This document shows positions 18,522-28,027 of a stretch of DNA of 64,000 bases, in pieces. The stretch covers positions 6,262,001-6,326,000 of the forward strand of contig OZ252227.1 of the NCBI GenBank assembly GCA_965249175.1. The letters are read 5' to 3'. How positions within the stretch are numbered: the first letter of the stretch is position 1; every line of letters starts with the position of its first letter. Origin of the DNA: CAZYFH01 sp965249175 (GTDB lineage Bacteria > Acidobacteriota > Vicinamibacteria > Vicinamibacterales > UBA8438). A model generated the notes under the pieces. It did not search any database and was not told the DNA's origin. It was given only the letters and a program-made list of their open reading frames with translations. The translations under genes and the position numbers were made by a program.

Positions 18522-19978
18522 GCGATGATCTGCGGGATGGGGACGCCGTGCACGTCGGTGAGCCGCATGTCGCGGCCGTTGTACCGATAGGTGAGCTTGG
18601 TGTGATCCATACCCAGCAGATGCAGCATCGTCGCATGCAGGTCGTGCGGCGACACCCGCTGCTGCTCGGCCTTGTAGCCGAACTCGTCGCTCGCGCCGAT
18701 GACCTGTCCGCCCTGGATGCCCGCGCCGGCCATCCAGCCGGTCATCGTGCCCGGGTTGTGGTCGCGCCCGACGCCGCGCTGTGAGATCGGCATGCGGCCG
18801 AACTCGGCGTGCCAGACGATGAGCGTCGAGTTGAGCATGCCGCGCGACTTGAGGTCGGCCAGCAGCCCGGCGATGGGCAAGTCCGTTTCGGCCGCGTGCA
18901 GTGTGTGGTTCTCCTTGAGATTGCTGTGCGCGTCCCACGTGTCGGTGTTCTGCACCCCCAACCCGCCGTGGAAGAGCTGCACGAACCGCACCCCGCGCTC
19001 GACCAGGCGCCGCGCCATCAGACACTGCCGGCCGAACGGCTCTGTGATTGGCGCGTCTAGCCCGTAGAGCTTCTTCGTCGCGTCCGACTCGGCCGACGTG
19101 TCGACCGCTTCCGGCGCGCATCCTTGCATGCGATACGCCAGCTCGTAGGACGAAATCCGAGCAGCCAGCTCCGAGTTGCCCGGGTTTTTCGCCATGTCGA
19201 TCTCGTTCAACTTCGCGAGCGTGTCGAGACGCGCACGCTGCTGCGCCTCGGTCATCCCCGCCGGCGGCTGCAAGTCGACGATGGGATCCCCGATCGCGCG
19301 GAACAACGTGCCCTGGTAGGCCGCCGGCATGAACCCGGCGCTCCAGTCGGTCGGGCCGCCGAGCGGTCCGCCGCGGTGGTCGTTCATGACGACGAACGCC
19401 GGCAGGCTCGCGCTTTCCGAGCCGAGCCCGTAGGTCACCCACGACCCGACACTCGGGAAGCCCACCCGGATCTGCCCGCTCTGCATCTCGTAGGTCGCCT
19501 GGATATGGTCGTTCGACCGCCCATACAGCGACCGGATGAAGGCCATCTCGTCGACCTTCTTGGACAGATGCGGAAAGATCTCCGAGACCTCGATGCCGCT
19601 CTCCCCGTGCTTCTTGAACGAGAACGGGCTCGGCATGAGCGGACCGGGATGCCCTTGGCGTACGACGACCGACTCGGCCATCGGCTGCCCGGCGTACTTC
19701 GTGAGCGCTTCCTTGGGATCGAACGTGTCGACCTGGCTGACGCCGCCGCTCATGAAGAGCGAAATGACCGCCGTTGCCCGTGGCTCGAAGTGCGACGGCT
19801 GCGGCTCGAATGGGTTCCCGGGTATCGGTGCCTCACAGGTATCCGACTGCGACGCCAGCAGCCCCTGGTCGTCAAGCATGTGCGCGAGCGCGAGCCCGGC
19901 GATGCCGCCGCCCGACTGCATCAGGAAGTCGCGGCGATCCCAGAACGTCCGTTTCCGGCAATGGTGGTGGTCGCCCAT
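18518..19978 (-). CDS. DUF1501 domain protein, Tat-type signal
   Basis: A 486-residue protein. WDRRDFLMQSGGGIAGLALAH is a twin-arginine-like signal. DUF1501 proteins are sulfatase/alkaline-phosphatase-fold exported proteins; the probable metal site is in HGGLGVQNTDTWDAHSN and GRDHNPGTMTGW. AAGGTG six bases before the ATG at 19978 supports that start over the overlapping GTG at 19987. It follows the cytochrome/DUF1549/DUF1553 gene, a pairing seen widely in Planctomycetes and Acidobacteria, with the products thought to act together outside the cytoplasm. Confidence 0.92.
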   Translation of the reverse strand: MGDHHHCRKRTFWDRRDFLMQSGGGIAGLALAHMLDDQGLLASQSDTCEAPIPGNPFEPQPSHFEPRATAVISLFMSGGVSQVDTFDPKEALTKYAGQPMAESVVVRQGHPGPLMPSPFSFKKHGESGIEVSEIFPHLSKKVDEMAFIRSLYGRSNDHIQATYEMQSGQIRVGFPSVGSWVTYGLGSESASLPAFVVMNDHRGGPLGGPTDWSAGFMPAAYQGTLFRAIGDPIVDLQPPAGMTEAQQRARLDTLAKLNEIDMAKNPGNSELAARISSYELAYRMQGCAPEAVDTSAESDATKKLYGLDAPITEPFGRQCLMARRLVERGVRFVQLFHGGLGVQNTDTWDAHSNLKENHTLHAAETDLPIAGLLADLKSRGMLNSTLIVWHAEFGRMPISQRGVGRDHNPGTMTGWMAGAGIQGGQVIGASDEFGYKAEQQRVSPHDLHATMLHLLGMDHTKLTYRYNGRDMRLTDVHGVPIPQIIA

Positions 19979-19983
19979 GCTGG

Positions 19984-22761
19984 TCACCTTAGATACAGGA
20001 ACTCGTTCAGGTTCAGTAACACGTGGGTCACGTCTACAAGCGACTGCTCGGTCGCCAGCGCCCGTGCCAGCTCCGTCTCGTCGTGTGTCGGGGCGCGCGT
20101 CAACGCGATCCGATAGGCGAGGTCGATCTGTCGGTCGAGGTCGCCCGGCGCGTCGCGCGCCAGCCGGTCGGCGAAGAGCTCTGCCTGCCCCAGCACGAAC
20201 TGGTTGTTCATCAAGGTGAGCGCCTGCGTCGGCACCGTTGACACGTTGCGCGCCGCCGCCGTCTGGTTTTGGTCGGGCAGGTCGAAGGTGTCGAAGAAGG
20301 GGAACCCGAGCGACCGCCGGCGGAAGACATAGACGCTACGCCGCCAGACGTCCGGTCCGTCCGGCTGGTTGTCCCAGTGACCGTTTCCCTTGGAGGCAGC
20401 GAGGATGTCGTCGGGGACGTGCGGGAAGATCGGTTGACCGCCGACCGTCAGGTCGATCCCGCCGCTGACCGTCATGATCGCGTCGCGGAGCGCCTCGGCT
20501 TCCAGACGCTGGGCGCGGTACCGCCAGAAGAGCCGGTTCTCCGGATCGGCCGCGGTGTTCGCCTCGTGGCGGTGCGACGACGCCATCTGATAGGCCTGGG
20601 ATGTCATCAACAGCCGGTGCATCTCCTTGATGCTCCAGCCACGGTCCATGAACTCCACCGTTAGCCAGTCGAGCAGCTCGGGATGGGTGGGCAGGTCGCC
20701 CATCGTGCCGAAGTTGTCGAGCGTCCGGACAATCCCGCGCCCGAAGTGGTGGTGCCAGATACGGTTGACGATGACACGCGCGGTCAGCGGGTTGTCACGC
20801 GACGCGATCCACTCCGCCAGCGCGAGGCGCCGGCCCGACGTCCTCCGGTCGGCGCGTGCGATCGCCGTCGGCGGGTCGCCGTAGGTGGCGACGGTCAGGA
20901 AGCCGGGCGACATCTGTGAGCCTGGGCTGAACGGATCGCCTCGAACCAGCAGGTAGCTGGGTGGCGCCTTGTAGGGGTCCGAGCCGCCGTCGTACAGGAA
21001 GGACCCGGGCTCCTCGGGCAGCGTCCGGCATTCCGGGCAGCCGATCACCTCGTCGCCGGGGCCGTCAGGCGCGAACCGATAGTCGCCGTCGGTCACGATC
21101 TCCGCCATCGCCGGTTCGGGCGGCCGCTCGGCCTCGAGCGCCTCGACCTGGGAGACGAGCGCGGTCCGTCGCTCGGTCTCCTCGGGCGACAGCGCGTCGG
21201 CCACCCGCTGTCGCGGCGGGTTGAGCGACAGCACCTGCGCCGCGAGCAGTTGCTCGCCCGGCGTACGCTCGGTCTCCGGCTTTTCGGCGGCGCGCTGCAC
21301 GTTGTCGGGGAACCGCTCCCTGATCAGCTCGAGCCGGAGTCGTGCGCGATGGGGCGCTTCGATGGCGGCGATCTGGTCGCGGAGCGGTTGCACGCGCGCG
21401 TCGATCTCGGCGTTGGCCTCGCGATACGCCTGTGCGTCGGCCCGATCGAGGAGCGGGTAGTCGATCTCGACGTAGCCAAAGATCGACGCCTGCATGCTGT
21501 AGTAGTCCTTCTGCAGGATCGGGTCGAACTTGTGGTCGTGACACCGCGCGCAGTGCACGGTCATGCCGAGGACGCCGCGCCCGAGGGTCGCGAGCACGTC
21601 ATCGAGATAATCGTGGCGCCGCTCTGGATTGTCCTTTTCACGGAACTGGACGCGCGGACCTGCGCGGAGGAAGCCGGTCGCGATACGGGTCTCGTCGGTC
21701 GTGTGATCGAGCTCGTCGCCCGCGATCTGCTCCGTGAGGAACTGGGTGTAGGGCTTGTCCTTGTTGAAGGCGTCGATGACGTAGTCCCGATACCGCCAGG
21801 CGTTGGGCCGCACGTAATCCTGCTCGAAGCCGGTCGAGTCGGCGTAGCGGGCGACGTCCATCCAGTGGCGGCCCCACCGCTCGCCGTAGTGGGGCGAGTC
21901 GAGCAGGCGATCGATCAGGCGCTCCCAGGCGCCCCGCTCGGTGTCCCGCATGAACGCATCGATCTGTTCCAGTGTTGGTGGCAAACCGGTGAGATCGAGA
22001 GACGCGCGGCGCAGACGGGTGAGCCGGTCGGCCTTGGGTGCGGCCGTCACGCCCCCATCACGGCGCGCCTGATCAAGGAACCGATCGACGGGATGATCAA
22101 ACGCGGCCGAGACCGGAACGTCGGCCTGCACCGGTAGCTGGAACGCCCAGTAGTCACGCGCGCCCGGCGGCAGCTCGGTGTTCTCCAGCGCCGCCAGCGC
22201 ATCTGCCGCGCTTGTCGCGCCGCCCTCGTCCCAGTGCGCTCCGTCATCGATCCATGTGCGGACCGCTGCGATCTCCGCGTCGCTGAGGGTGTCGCCCCCC
22301 ATCGGCATCGCCGGCGCCTCGAGGCCGGCGAGCTGGCGGAAGAGCCGGCTCTCGTCGGCCCGCCCGGGGACGATGGCGGGTCCGCGGGTGCCGCCCGTCA
22401 GCGCGCCCTCGCGAGTCCGGAGGTCGAGGTCCGAGAGCTGGCTTGCCTCGCCGTGACAGTTCCAGCAGCTCCGCTCCATGATCGGGCGGATGTGATCGCT
22501 GAACGTGACGGTCGGCGTCTGGGCTTCGGCCGGGGCGGCAGCGCCGGCGCCGAGGCCCAGGATCGTCAGGGCGACGACGAGTGCTAGCAGCCCGTGGTGA
22601 AAGTGCCGTGTCGCACCGAGACCGGTGAGGCGCGCGGTTGGCAAGGCGCGAAGAGAGAGAATACCGGGAGTATTTGACCGATGAGCACCGCAGACAGGCG
22701 CGATGCATCGCCGGTCGAATGCCGCGGGACTTTCACCACGGGCTGCTAGACGGGTCCGCAT
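19984..22761 (-). CDS. PSCyt1-DUF1549-DUF1553 cytochrome protein with a transposable-element insertion in its signal peptide
   Basis: From ATG 22761 the protein is 925 residues. After an unusual N-terminus comes a planctomycete cytochrome C domain with CWNCH (ERSCWNCHGEASQLSDLD), then DUF1549 (LRRASLDLTGLPPT; GERWGRHWMDVARYADS) and DUF1553 in the C-terminal half (ADRRTSGRRLALAEWI; RVIVNRIWHHHFGRG). The start codons MRTR are followed by a 158-bp mobile element plus a CTAG duplicate, translated in frame, and only then by the hydrophobic LALVVALTILGLG stretch. Removing 162 bp gives MRTRLALVVALTILG, a normal signal peptide. GTGAGG lies just before this ATG. An in-frame ATG at 22803 would overlap the preceding gene and is less likely. 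Confidence 0.88.
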   Translation of the reverse strand: MRTRLAARGESPAAFDRRCIAPVCGAHRSNTPGILSLRALPTARLTGLGATRHFHHGLLALVVALTILGLGAGAAAPAEAQTPTVTFSDHIRPIMERSCWNCHGEASQLSDLDLRTREGALTGGTRGPAIVPGRADESRLFRQLAGLEAPAMPMGGDTLSDAEIAAVRTWIDDGAHWDEGGATSAADALAALENTELPPGARDYWAFQLPVQADVPVSAAFDHPVDRFLDQARRDGGVTAAPKADRLTRLRRASLDLTGLPPTLEQIDAFMRDTERGAWERLIDRLLDSPHYGERWGRHWMDVARYADSTGFEQDYVRPNAWRYRDYVIDAFNKDKPYTQFLTEQIAGDELDHTTDETRIATGFLRAGPRVQFREKDNPERRHDYLDDVLATLGRGVLGMTVHCARCHDHKFDPILQKDYYSMQASIFGYVEIDYPLLDRADAQAYREANAEIDARVQPLRDQIAAIEAPHRARLRLELIRERFPDNVQRAAEKPETERTPGEQLLAAQVLSLNPPRQRVADALSPEETERRTALVSQVEALEAERPPEPAMAEIVTDGDYRFAPDGPGDEVIGCPECRTLPEEPGSFLYDGGSDPYKAPPSYLLVRGDPFSPGSQMSPGFLTVATYGDPPTAIARADRRTSGRRLALAEWIASRDNPLTARVIVNRIWHHHFGRGIVRTLDNFGTMGDLPTHPELLDWLTVEFMDRGWSIKEMHRLLMTSQAYQMASSHRHEANTAADPENRLFWRYRAQRLEAEALRDAIMTVSGGIDLTVGGQPIFPHVPDDILAASKGNGHWDNQPDGPDVWRRSVYVFRRRSLGFPFFDTFDLPDQNQTAAARNVSTVPTQALTLMNNQFVLGQAELFADRLARDAPGDLDRQIDLAYRIALTRAPTHDETELARALATEQSLVDVTHVLLNLNEFLYLR
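22584..22749. mobile_element. 158-bp MITE-like element with CTAG target duplication (copy 1)
   Basis: The element is 22588-22745, flanked on both sides by CTAG. Its ends are inverted repeats: CAGCCCGTGGTGAAAGTGCC at the left, and the right end reads as CAGCCCGTGGTGAAAGTCCC on the other strand. It is too short for a transposase. It is nearly the same as the copy at 44636-44793, in opposite orientation. It lies inside the 5' end of the cytochrome/DUF1553 gene. The mobilising transposase is not in this window. Confidence 0.88.
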
Positions 22762-22768
22762 GACGACC

Positions 22769-23749
22769 TCACTGCTCGGACAGCTTGCCGGCGTAGTCGG
22801 CATCTTCTTCGAACCGCGCGTTGTGCAGGATGTTGCGCAGGCCGCGATTGCCTTCGTGGCACGCGTACTCGAAGAGCGGCTGGCTGGTCTGCTTCATCGG
22901 GACGACCGCGGTCCAGGTGCCCGTCCAGGTCGCCGGGTCGGTGATGGTGATCTCGTACTGGACCGTGCCGGGGTTGACGCGCGTAAACCGCTCCACGAGA
23001 TGCAGCGCGGTCGTCGAGCCACGGTGCGAGGCCTTGGGCGAGAAGTTGGTCGTCTCGACCACGAGCGTGTCGCCGTCGTAGTGGCCGCGCGAATCGCCAT
23101 GCCACTGGGATACGTCAGTCGACAGATGCGGGCGCCCGTCCAGCGGGACGATCCGCGCGTCGTGAATCATCTCCGAGACGATGGCGACGTGGGTCGGCGT
23201 CTGCAGGATCTGGACATTGTTGTTGTAGGCGCCCGGGAGCCGCGGCATGCCGAACGTGATGCAGCGCTCGGTCAACCCGCGATACTCCGCGGCGTCGGCC
23301 GGATGCTGGCGCCGGCGCTCGGCACGGGCCGCGGCGCGCTGCCTGGCTGCGTCCGTCACCGCCGGCACCCGCCCATCCGGCGGGTCGACGATCAGCGACG
23401 TCCGGTTGTCGTCAGTGAGCTCGGCTCCGTAGTCCAACCACCACTTGGCGTGCACGCTCGGCGCGCGGTCGTAGTCGTTTCGGAGCTCGGTTTGTTCACG
23501 CTCGTAGGCCGCCGCCTCCTCGGGGGTGAGGGCTGCCTTGCCGGCGAACTGCGCGGGGCGCTCCAGCGGTGTCGCACTGCGGTAGTCCCAGACACCCTGC
23601 AGGTCGGGCGCGCCCCACGCCGTGCGGGGTGCCGTCCAGTCTGCGGCGGGCGCCGTCACTGACTCGGCCGCAGACTGTCCGGAGGCCGGCACAGCGCCTG
23701 CGGCCAGCACCGCGACGACAGAAAACGCGCTGAACGTCCTTGTCCTCAC
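22769..23749 (-). CDS. Exported GVW-family protein (LQGVW...YACHEGN), paralog 1
   Basis: About 326 residues from GTG 23749; GGGAGG sits six bases upstream of it, while the ATG at 23755 touches that site. A signal peptide (FSAFSVVAVLAAGAVPASG) is followed by GAPDLQGVWDYRSATPLERP, the NRTSLIVDPPDGR block, DTLVVETTNFSPK and the YACHEGNRGLRN signature near the C-terminus. Two paralogs in this window share these blocks. The family is common and uncharacterised in Acidobacteria as far as I know; it has no obvious catalytic motif besides conserved Cys, His and Asp/Glu. The stop is 7 bp before the start of the cytochrome/DUF1553 gene. Confidence 0.85.
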   Translation of the reverse strand: MRTRTFSAFSVVAVLAAGAVPASGQSAAESVTAPAADWTAPRTAWGAPDLQGVWDYRSATPLERPAQFAGKAALTPEEAAAYEREQTELRNDYDRAPSVHAKWWLDYGAELTDDNRTSLIVDPPDGRVPAVTDAARQRAAARAERRRQHPADAAEYRGLTERCITFGMPRLPGAYNNNVQILQTPTHVAIVSEMIHDARIVPLDGRPHLSTDVSQWHGDSRGHYDGDTLVVETTNFSPKASHRGSTTALHLVERFTRVNPGTVQYEITITDPATWTGTWTAVVPMKQTSQPLFEYACHEGNRGLRNILHNARFEEDADYAGKLSEQ

Positions 23750-23925
23750 GAGCATCCTCCCGGTGACATTCGCATCCGACCGCGATAAGGTCCGCCAACC
23801 TGTAACGATAGCATCTGCAGCGGTTCGAATCCTGAACCGGATTCCGGAATCGTGAGGCCGGTCGCACGATTGGCGGCCAGGGCGCGCACAGCCCGCCCTG
23901 CGGGCGTTCGCCACGGCCGGGTCCC

Positions 23926-24996
23926 TTAGAACATCGCGACGGGATTGGCCGGGCTCCCGGTGCCGCGTGCCACGTTCAACGGCAGCAGCATGAACATGAA
24001 CTCGTGGCGGCCCTCCTCGGCGCAGGCATCGGCGACCGGCTCGAGCAGGGCGTTGTCGAGCAGCGCCACGCCGAAGTTGAACAGCACGCCGTGCACCGGC
24101 CACGGCAAGCCTTCGGCACCCATCGCGGCGTCCATCAGATCCCAACCGAGGAGCGACACGTCGTGGTCGCGGACGAACTCGGCGCAGCTTGGATGAAGCC
24201 CCGCGCCGCCGAAGGCGCCCCCCGCCGCCCTCGAGTACGACTCCCGGCCGCTGTAGACAAGCAGCGCGTCGCCCGCGCCGACGCTGACCCCTTGCGCCCG
24301 CGCGATCGCCTCGAGCTCGGTCCCACGCACCGGTTGGTCGGCGGTGACGTGCGGTTCGCCGCGATGGCGCGGCACGTCGAGCAGGACGCCCTTCGTGATG
24401 ATGCCGGTCTTCCAGTTCGTGATGTCCGCGAAGTGGGCGCCCTGGGTCGTGATCTCCACATCCGGGTCGCGCCCCTGCCACATCCCGTCCTCATCCCAGA
24501 TATGGCACGGCGCGTCGATGTGCGTCACGACGCCACCGTGATAAATGAAGCCGAGGTAGTCCATGACGAAGCCGCCGCCGTTCCCGAGCGAGCTCTTCTG
24601 CATGAAGTGTTGCGGCGGCTCGAAGACGCGGCTGAGCGACACCGTGCGGCCGTTGCGCACGAGGCCGGCGGCGGCCGCCCGCTTTTCCGCGGTGATCAGG
24701 TTGATCGCCCCGACCTGGTCGTCGCGTCCCCAACGCCCCCAGTTGCGACGCTCGCGATACATCGCCACGTAATCGGCGTTGCCGTCCGACTGGGCAGGCG
24801 TTGCAGCGGCCGCCGCGGCGCGGGCGCGCGCCGCGTGCCGCGCGAGCAACTCGGGCGGCGAGAACGTGTCCGCCGCCGGTGACGCCGCCTGCGTCGACCC
24901 GTTACCCGAGCCAGTCCAGGCGTCGGCGGGTCGGGCGAGTGCGACGCCGCCCACAGCGGCCGCGTGCATCAGGAAACGTCGTCGTGTCGAAGCCAT
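23926..24996 (-). CDS. Cyclase-family (kynurenine formamidase-like) protein, Tat-exported
   Basis: A 356-residue protein with STRRRFLMHAAAVGG as a twin-arginine signal. The metal-binding HxDxPxH motif of the cyclase family (PF04199) is HIDAPCH at about residue 172, and the second half has LLGWDLMDAAMGAEGLPWPVH. Family members hydrolyse amides or lactones with zinc or manganese; the exported location argues against tryptophan breakdown. AGGGAGAG precedes the ATG at 24996. A 176-bp gap separates it from the GVW gene downstream. Confidence 0.88.
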   Translation of the reverse strand: MASTRRRFLMHAAAVGGVALARPADAWTGSGNGSTQAASPAADTFSPPELLARHAARARAAAAAATPAQSDGNADYVAMYRERRNWGRWGRDDQVGAINLITAEKRAAAAGLVRNGRTVSLSRVFEPPQHFMQKSSLGNGGGFVMDYLGFIYHGGVVTHIDAPCHIWDEDGMWQGRDPDVEITTQGAHFADITNWKTGIITKGVLLDVPRHRGEPHVTADQPVRGTELEAIARAQGVSVGAGDALLVYSGRESYSRAAGGAFGGAGLHPSCAEFVRDHDVSLLGWDLMDAAMGAEGLPWPVHGVLFNFGVALLDNALLEPVADACAEEGRHEFMFMLLPLNVARGTGSPANPVAMF

Positions 24997-25193
24997 GGCA
25001 CTCTCCCTTGGTTGTCCGCGCCGTCGCGAGCGACCGGGCCTGACGGTGGGTCGCCGCACGCGCGCCCGACCAGGATAGCGCCGGGCTTGGCCGGGCGCTA
25101 CCGGCCGTTCCCGCGGGCCGTCACGGCTGGTGACAGCCCCATCCCGGCCGCTGTACGATACCGGGAGACGTTCGTATTGACAGTGGAGGTCAC

Positions 25194-26228
25194 ATGAGTG
25201 CTCGACGGTCCGTTGCCATCTCGATGCTGGTCGCCCTCGTCGTCGGCGTTTCGGGGATGGCGGGTGCCCAGACCGCGTTCAACCCCCCGCGCCTGCCTGA
25301 CGGCACGCCCGATCTGCAGGGGGTCTGGGATTTTCGCACGCTGACCCCGCTCGAACGCCCCGAGGGGCAGGCCGACGTCCTGACGGCAGAGGAAGCCGCC
25401 GAGGTCGAATCGGCGGCGGCAGAGCAGACTGCGCAGGCAAACGCGCCCAGCGAGATCAGAAGCGAGCCGTTGCCGGCCGGTGGCGATATCGGCGCGTACA
25501 ACAGCTACTGGGTCGACCAGGGCGCCCGCATCGTCGACGACCAGCGGACCTCGCTCATCACCGATCCACCCGACGGCCGCGTGCCGCCGCTCCAACCCGG
25601 CATCGAGCTGGACGTGCTCTCACTCGGCGAGGACCTTCCGGGCACGCGTCCCGTGCGCGTCCGCGCCGCCGGGATCGGCACCGACAGCTATGAGGACCGC
25701 GGACTCGCCGAGCGATGCATCCTGGGGTTCAACTCCGGGCCGCCCATCGTGCCGGTCGGGTACAACCAGAACATCCAGATCTTCCAGACGACGGATCACG
25801 TCGTCATCTTCAACGAGATGGTGCACGACGCGCGGATCGTGCCGCTCGACGGTCGAGCTCATCTCGGGGACGACATCCGTCAATGGATGGGCGATTCGCG
25901 CGGCCACTGGGAGGGCGACACGCTGGTGGTCGAAACCACGAACTTCAGCGACAAGACGGCGAGCTTCAACTCGTCCGTCGCGACGGCGGCCGGCTCCGGC
26001 GCCACGCTGCATCTGACCGAGCGCTTTCAGCGTCTGGCCGACGACACCCTGCTCTACGAATTCACCGTCGACGACCCGACGACCTTCACGCGCCCGTTCA
26101 CCGCGGCGTTGCCGATGAAACGCGGCGACGGCGTCTTCGAGTACGCGTGTCACGAAGGGAACTACGGGCTCCGCAACATGCTGGAGGGGGCGCGCGCCAA
26201 AGAGAGGATGGAGACCACCCAGCCGTAG
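25194..26228 (+). CDS. Exported GVW-family protein, paralog 2
   Basis: A 344-residue protein with a signal peptide (VAISMLVALVVGVSGMAGAQ) and the family blocks: GTPDLQGVWDFRTLTPLERP, QRTSLITDPPDGR, MVHDARIVPLDGR, DTLVVETTNFSDK and YACHEGNYGLRNML. GGAGG lies before the ATG. It is transcribed away from the cyclase gene. Function unknown; paralog of the genes at 22.8 and 30.1 kb. Confidence 0.87.
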   Translation: MSARRSVAISMLVALVVGVSGMAGAQTAFNPPRLPDGTPDLQGVWDFRTLTPLERPEGQADVLTAEEAAEVESAAAEQTAQANAPSEIRSEPLPAGGDIGAYNSYWVDQGARIVDDQRTSLITDPPDGRVPPLQPGIELDVLSLGEDLPGTRPVRVRAAGIGTDSYEDRGLAERCILGFNSGPPIVPVGYNQNIQIFQTTDHVVIFNEMVHDARIVPLDGRAHLGDDIRQWMGDSRGHWEGDTLVVETTNFSDKTASFNSSVATAAGSGATLHLTERFQRLADDTLLYEFTVDDPTTFTRPFTAALPMKRGDGVFEYACHEGNYGLRNMLEGARAKERMETTQP

Positions 26229-26232
26229 GCTG

Positions 26233-26793
26233 CTAGCGACTGCCGAAGCCCACGACGACGCCAGCGAGAAAGCGCACTTGGCTAGTGCCGCCGTCGCCGA
26301 GGATGCGTCGATAGTCGCCCGCAAACCGAAGGCCGAAGCTATCGCTCAGCTGGACGTCCACGCCAGCACCGGGCTGGACGGCGCCGCTCGTCGCCGACTC
26401 TTCACCTGCGAACCCGAGGATGTCGACCGTGGCCACGGCGCGCGCAGCGCCGACAAGCACCTGGGCGAACGGCGTGAAACCTGCCATCCGCCGGTGGAGC
26501 CGGATTCCCCCCATGTACGTATAGACGGCGACGTCGAGACTCGCGAGGGCCGACCCCGCGCTCGACTTGCTCCCGGCCACCTCACCCACGATGGCCAGCG
26601 AGTCGGTCAGATTGGCGCCGACCGACACGAACCATCCGGCCGGGAAATTCTCGTCGAGCTCGCTGTCGCGCATGAACTGATAGCCGACCGCCACATCGGC
26701 CGCCGCTCCCTGCGCCGCCGCGGGCGTCCCGACGCCGACGAGGACCACCGCACATCCCACACCGACGATCCACTGCTGCACGCGATGCGCCAC
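26233..26793 (-). CDS. Small outer-membrane beta-barrel protein
   Basis: A 186-residue protein. A signal peptide (GCAVVLVGVGTPAAAQG) is followed by alternating polar/hydrophobic strands (VAVGYQFMRD, WFVSVGANLTDSLAIVGEVAG, LRFAGDYRRIL) and a C-terminal VVVGFGSR strand, the pattern of an 8-strand OmpA/OmpW-like barrel. AAAGGAGG six bases upstream sets GTG 26793 as the start. It converges with the GVW gene, four bases apart. Confidence 0.8.
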   Translation of the reverse strand: MAHRVQQWIVGVGCAVVLVGVGTPAAAQGAAADVAVGYQFMRDSELDENFPAGWFVSVGANLTDSLAIVGEVAGSKSSAGSALASLDVAVYTYMGGIRLHRRMAGFTPFAQVLVGAARAVATVDILGFAGEESATSGAVQPGAGVDVQLSDSFGLRFAGDYRRILGDGGTSQVRFLAGVVVGFGSR

Positions 26794-26948
26794 GTCGTTC
26801 CTCCTTTGTCGGCCAGATTGGCCGCCGGACGGACGGCCATGAGCGCCAGGGAAGTAGACATCCTCGGCCATCACCCCGTACGATTTATGCTTGCCTCTCC
26901 ACGGTACACCGGAACGGCCGGAGTGGCAGGGAGACCAGAGGTAACGTC

Positions 26949-28022
26949 GTGACCAATCCGCGGAGAACGCCTCGACGGATCGCGTGTCTTGCGGCGGCGC
27001 TCGCGTGCGGAACCGTCGTCGCGCTCGTTGCCCAGCCCGGTCCCGCGGTGCGAGTCGCGCGGCTCCTGGACGCGCCAATCATCGGTCCGGATCTTCATCC
27101 GAGCATCGGCGTCAATATCCAAGGCCCGTCGCTCATCCGCGTGCCTGAGTGGGTCGACGATCCGCTCGGCGCGTTCTATCTCTACTTTGCGGACCACAAG
27201 GGCCACTACATCAGGCTGGCGTACGCGGACGATCCCCTGGGTCCGTGGCGGATCCATCCTCCGGGGAGCCTACAGATCGCGGACTCGCACTTCCTGACCC
27301 AACCGCCTGCAGTCTCGGCCGAGGAGCTTGCGCGACTCAGTGCCGCGCGGGCCGCGAGCGGCTCCCGTATTTCTCACGACGTGCGGACGGAGGCCACCAC
27401 CCCGCACATCGCCTCGCCCGACGTGCACGTCGACGACATCAACCAGCGCATCGTCATGTACTTTCACGGGCTCGACGGGGTGAGCCGTCAAGCGTCCCGC
27501 GTGGCTACGTCGACCGACGGTATCCGTTTCATGGCGCGTCCCGAGGTGCTCGGCCGGACCTATATGCGCGCGTTTCGACACGACGGCTTCACCTACATCA
27601 TGTCGATGCCGGGGCAGTTCTACCGGTCCCGAAACCCACTCGGCGGCTTCGAGGAAGGACCGCGCCTGTTCAACCGGAACATGCGGCACGCGGCGTTGTT
27701 GCCACGCGGCGACACGCTGCTGGTCTTCTGGACCGAGGTCGGGCAGGTCCCCGAGCGGATCCTGTTGAGCACGATCGACATCTCAGGCGACTGGACGACC
27801 TGGTCCGAGACATCAGGGGTAGAGGTGCTGCGTCCCGAGCATGATTGGGAGGGCGCCGACGCGCCACTCGAGCCGTCCGTCCGGAGCACCGCCTACGGTC
27901 ACGTCAACCAGCTCCGAGACCCGGCGATTTTCGAGGATGCGGTCAGCGGGCGTACGTTCCTGCTGTATGCCGTGGCGGGAGAGAGCGGCATCGCGATCGC
28001 CGAAGTCCATCTCGAACGCTAA
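26949..28022 (+). CDS. Exported propeller protein, glycoside-hydrolase-43-like
   Basis: A 357-residue protein with a Sec signal (about 9-28) and repeated blade-like segments (AFYLYFADHKGHYIRLAYAD, GPWRIHPP, RIVMYFHGLDG, TFLLYAVAGESGIAIAEV). This pattern of Tyr/Phe-rich strands and short Asp-containing turns matches five-bladed furanosidase-like folds, though catalytic acids cannot be assigned. The GTG start follows GAGG. Its substrate could be a plant or microbial polysaccharide; a non-enzymatic role is possible. Confidence 0.7.
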   Translation: MTNPRRTPRRIACLAAALACGTVVALVAQPGPAVRVARLLDAPIIGPDLHPSIGVNIQGPSLIRVPEWVDDPLGAFYLYFADHKGHYIRLAYADDPLGPWRIHPPGSLQIADSHFLTQPPAVSAEELARLSAARAASGSRISHDVRTEATTPHIASPDVHVDDINQRIVMYFHGLDGVSRQASRVATSTDGIRFMARPEVLGRTYMRAFRHDGFTYIMSMPGQFYRSRNPLGGFEEGPRLFNRNMRHAALLPRGDTLLVFWTEVGQVPERILLSTIDISGDWTTWSETSGVEVLRPEHDWEGADAPLEPSVRSTAYGHVNQLRDPAIFEDAVSGRTFLLYAVAGESGIAIAEVHLER

Positions 28023-28027
28023 CGGGA

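Noticed and set aside
17451..19442. A 663-residue protein covering the dehydrogenase and more
   Set aside because: The upstream half is an Arg/His-rich shadow frame of the DUF1501 gene; dehydrogenase homology begins at GTG 18521.
19984..22803. Start of the cytochrome/DUF1553 gene at 22803
   Set aside because: It would overlap the preceding GVW-family gene by 35 bp, and the ATG at 22761 has GTGAGG just upstream and gives a normal signal peptide once the element is removed.
22769..24481. A 570-residue protein extending through the cyclase gene
   Set aside because: The upstream part is antisense-like composition within the cyclase gene; the signal peptide begins at 23749-23755.
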